A stretch of DNA of 64,000 bases from Anagrus nilaparvatae (Eukaryota; Arthropoda; Insecta; Hymenoptera; Mymaridae): the NCBI GenBank assembly GCA_022575985.1, contig JAKSXM010000007.1:6450501-6514500 (forward strand), in the 5' to 3' direction. The stretch's first letter is position 1; every line of letters starts with the position of its first letter. The notes below the pieces were generated by a model that searched no databases, was not told the origin of the DNA, and saw nothing but the letters and a program-made list of their open reading frames with translations. The translations under genes and the position numbers were made by a program. Shown here in pieces: positions 61,601 to 64,000 of the stretch.

Positions 61601-64000
61601 CTCTGTTAGCATCAAATAATCTTTCTCCTTTGTCATGAGTAGTTGTTTCAAGGTCTTGGAACTGATCATCAAGTTCAATAACCTTAGGCTTAATAGTTTC
61701 AGCAAGTTCTGGTTTCAATTGTATGAGTTCATCAGCTGCTTGTTGTAACTGTTGTAAACGATCTTTGTTACTAGCAATTTCAGCTTCAAATGCTTGATGT
61801 CTTGTCCATTTACTATGTACAGTTTTAGCACTGCGATATGTTTCATCTTGAGCTGTGATGTGTTTTTCCTGGACCCATTCTGCAAGTTCTTCACAATCTT
61901 GTAAGAAGAGTTGTAATTGATGTTGATCCCTTAATTTATCCATTAACTGCACAGCTTTTTCACGGTTTGCGTTTCTTCGATCATTTATACTTTCAGCCTT
62001 CTTTTTGATCTTATCAGCTGCGAAATGTCCATCATCAACAAGGCGTGCAGCATACTGTACAACAGAATTAATCTTTTCATCATTAGCATCCATTGTGGTC
62101 ATAAATGCTTCATGACGTTTGATCATATTTTCAGCTTGTTCAAAGTTAGATGGAGCTTCATCTTTAGCCAGAATATGTTCTTGTTGTGATAATAATACCT
62201 CGGCTTGCTTAGCATCTCTATCAAAGATTTGATAATTCAAAGAATTAGATAGTAAGTTTTGTCTGTTTACCCACATTTGATGAAGTTCTTCCCATCCCAT
62301 TTTTAAAGCATTTAATCTTTCACGTAAGAACATATACTGCGTATCACCATCACCAGCTTCAGCAGTCAACCGTTCTCCATATTCCATCATCTTAAGATAA
62401 TCTTCAGTGTAATTATCGATTTCTTCTTTGATGTTTTGATGCTGAGTAAGTAATTTTTCTGCATCAGCTAAGCTGGTTGGCGTGTCTTCACTAGCAACAT
62501 CTTTCTGGGTTCTGCTCAACCAAGCCTGGAAATGATCAAGATCACGTAAGAAACGATGCAAATCACCTGCATCTTCTAGTTTAGAATCACGTTCTTTAAG
62601 CATTTGTGTAAGATCTTCCCAGATTGTTTGTATTTGTGCGACTCTTTCTCTAGTAACTTCCGCTTCTTCTGGATGGTCTTTTTCGATTGTTTGTGCTTCT
62701 TTTTCTAGTGCATCTAATTTTGCTTGGATAGCAGCTAAATCACGCTCCATGCCACTAAGTCTTCGTTGCAAAGTCATGACTCCAGTCAAGTCCATTTCTA
62801 AACTATCAGTTTCTTGTAATATACGTTTTTTGTCTTCTATCCATGAAACAGTTTCTCTGCACTCTATGTGGAATGTTTGTACTCCATGGGCAGAATTCAA
62901 AGCTTCGCGTTTATTTTCTGCTTTTTCACGTAGTTCAGACCATTTTTGATTCAAATCGTTTTGTCTTTGTTCAATTTGTTGGGAATTAGGATGCTCTACA
63001 CTTAATAACTGTCTTGCTAGCTGGTTAACTACTGCAACTCGCGATGCATTTGCGTTCATTTCTTTTTCAAATCCGTCATATCTATGCTTCATAATCTCAA
63101 CATCTTCAATATCTTTAGCAGGAACCATGGTATCTAACATCCTGTTCTTTTCAGATATCCATTGATCAACACCATCTGCTTCACTGAATAGTTTATACAA
63201 TGATAAAGCATCCAGTAACCTTTGTTTTCTTAATTTAGCCAACTCCAAAAGTTCTTTGTAACGAGAACCAGTTGTTGCAATTTTTTCTTGAACAATTGGA
63301 GACTGAGCATCTTGCTCACCTAATTGAGATGCTTGTTGCTGTAGTTGTTCTATTGTTGATCCATAGTTCTTAAGTTCGTCAGCAACATCCTTGTGTTTCT
63401 TTAGAAGCGATTGAACATTGGCTTCATCACGGCCAACGTCTTCTGAAGAGACAAGTTTTCTGGTATCTAGCATCCAAACATCAATGTCTTCAGAATCTGC
63501 AATTAATTGATGGTAATCAACAGCTTCTTCTAGACGTTTACGCCTGAAAGCAGCAAGATCAAGTAAATGATTCCACATGGTCAATATTTCTTGAAGCCTT
63601 TCTTGAATACGATCAGATCCAAAGTGTTGTTGGCGAACTAATTCATCACCCACAGCTGCAACAGACATTAGTTGAGGCTCATGGGACTGTATTTCTTTTT
63701 CTAGAGCTTTGTGCTTAGACAACAGTAAATTGACTGTAGTAAGATCATGGCCAATATCTCCAGTGGAAACAATTTGTTCTTTTTCCTTAATCCAGTTTTC
63801 TTCATCAGCCATGTCCCAATAGAATTGCCAAAGTTTTCTCGACTCTTCAAGACGAGCGCGTCTTTCTACTGCAAGTCGGACCAATTCAGCATAAGCATCT
63901 TCCAATTGCTGAACACGCTCAACAATAATAGTAGGATCACAGGGCCTATATCCTTCTTCAGCTTCTAAGAATTTCTGACTTTGCTGTACAACCGCTTTCA
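55671..64000 (-). CDS. beta-Spec: Beta-spectrin, C-terminal two-thirds (5' end beyond window)
   Basis: Exons in transcription order: 59696-64000 (continues outside), 59521-59612, 59337-59441, 59123-59262, 58993-59036, 58434-58490, 57513-57623, 56725-56874, 55941-56208, 55671-55857. All junctions are GT..AG with matching phases, giving 1818 residues here. Beta-spectrin pairs with alpha-spectrin to form the membrane-associated actin-linked network and binds ankyrin. The window opens at [13 protein letters not shown], which in other beta-spectrins lies in an early repeat; thirteen-plus triple-helical repeats of about 106 residues follow (WI.EKE-type signatures such as [32 protein letters not shown]). 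The incomplete last repeat that meets alpha-spectrin follows ([18 protein letters not shown]). Then comes a charged linker ([16 protein letters not shown]), a variable Ser/Arg-rich stretch, and a PH domain (LVRKHEWES to [18 protein letters not shown]) ending SFFTLKKK. The missing N-terminus should hold the two actin-binding CH domains and the first repeats. The low-score exon 58434-58490 has a weak pyrimidine tract. Confidence 0.95.
56209..58992 (-). other. Introns around the variable beta-spectrin linker
   Basis: Introns of 516, 638, 810 and 502 bp separate the small linker exons. They are AT-rich, with no repeat of defined ends. Two segments in the 57624-58433 intron, ending at acceptors before GTGATGGA (near 58084 and 58236), look like weak alternative terminal exons. 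Confidence 0.5.

Noticed and set aside
59887..63968. Plus-strand and alternate-frame open frames over beta-spectrin
   Set aside because: Antisense or shifted translations of spectrin repeats; no independent support.
1..64000. CRISPR arrays, bacterial-type operons or phage genes
   Set aside because: Spliced metazoan genes, LINEs and MITEs show eukaryotic nuclear DNA. No direct-repeat and spacer pattern of CRISPR type occurs.

Overview
The window is AT-rich nuclear DNA of an arthropod, most likely an insect. Its protein-coding genes have introns with GT..AG boundaries. The spaces between them are filled with A/T homopolymers, short transposon-derived palindromes (MITEs) and broken LINEs. A full-length SorLA/SORL1 argues against Drosophila-like flies, where as far as I recall this receptor is missing. 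An extremely AT-rich hymenopteran such as an aphid-parasitoid braconid would fit, but that is inference from composition and gene content only.

Layout. 1-22.4 kb: gene-free, repeat-rich. It holds a 1.4-kb foldback element next to a Merlin-type transposase relic, a piggyBac-like MITE, several palindromic MITEs, three dead LINE fragments (Jockey-like 12.4-14.3 kb, R1-like 15.2-15.9 kb, and a third on the minus strand 19.3-20.3 kb), a 2-kb tandem satellite (about 16.0-18.05 kb), and a MITE inserted inside an older palindrome (20.36-20.80 kb). 22.4-23.5 kb: one intact single-exon gene for a secreted leucine-rich-repeat protein (+). 27.2-40.8 kb: a complete 12-exon sortilin-related receptor gene (SORL1/SorLA, minus strand, 2184 residues by my splice model), tail-to-tail with the LRR gene. 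Its 5.9-kb first intron carries a tRNA-like SINE head, and a CpG-rich promoter-like segment precedes exon 1. 41-55.6 kb: intergenic DNA dominated by large inverted repeats, including a 1.55-kb nested foldback at 49.5-51.0 kb. 55.7-64.0 kb: the 3' two-thirds of beta-spectrin (minus strand, ten exons, running off the window at 64000). It has the terminal spectrin repeats, a variable linker made of frame-preserving small exons, and the C-terminal PH domain.

The two large genes are unrelated in pathway. SorLA is a type-I membrane sorting receptor that cycles between the Golgi, endosomes and cell surface. Beta-spectrin is a cortical cytoskeleton protein. Both splice models are internally consistent: every junction keeps the frame, and SORL1 sums to exactly 2185 codons including the stop. 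No CRISPR array, rRNA or functional tRNA gene was seen. The most unusual material is the range of foldback elements, some nested, and possible alternative 3' exons of beta-spectrin.
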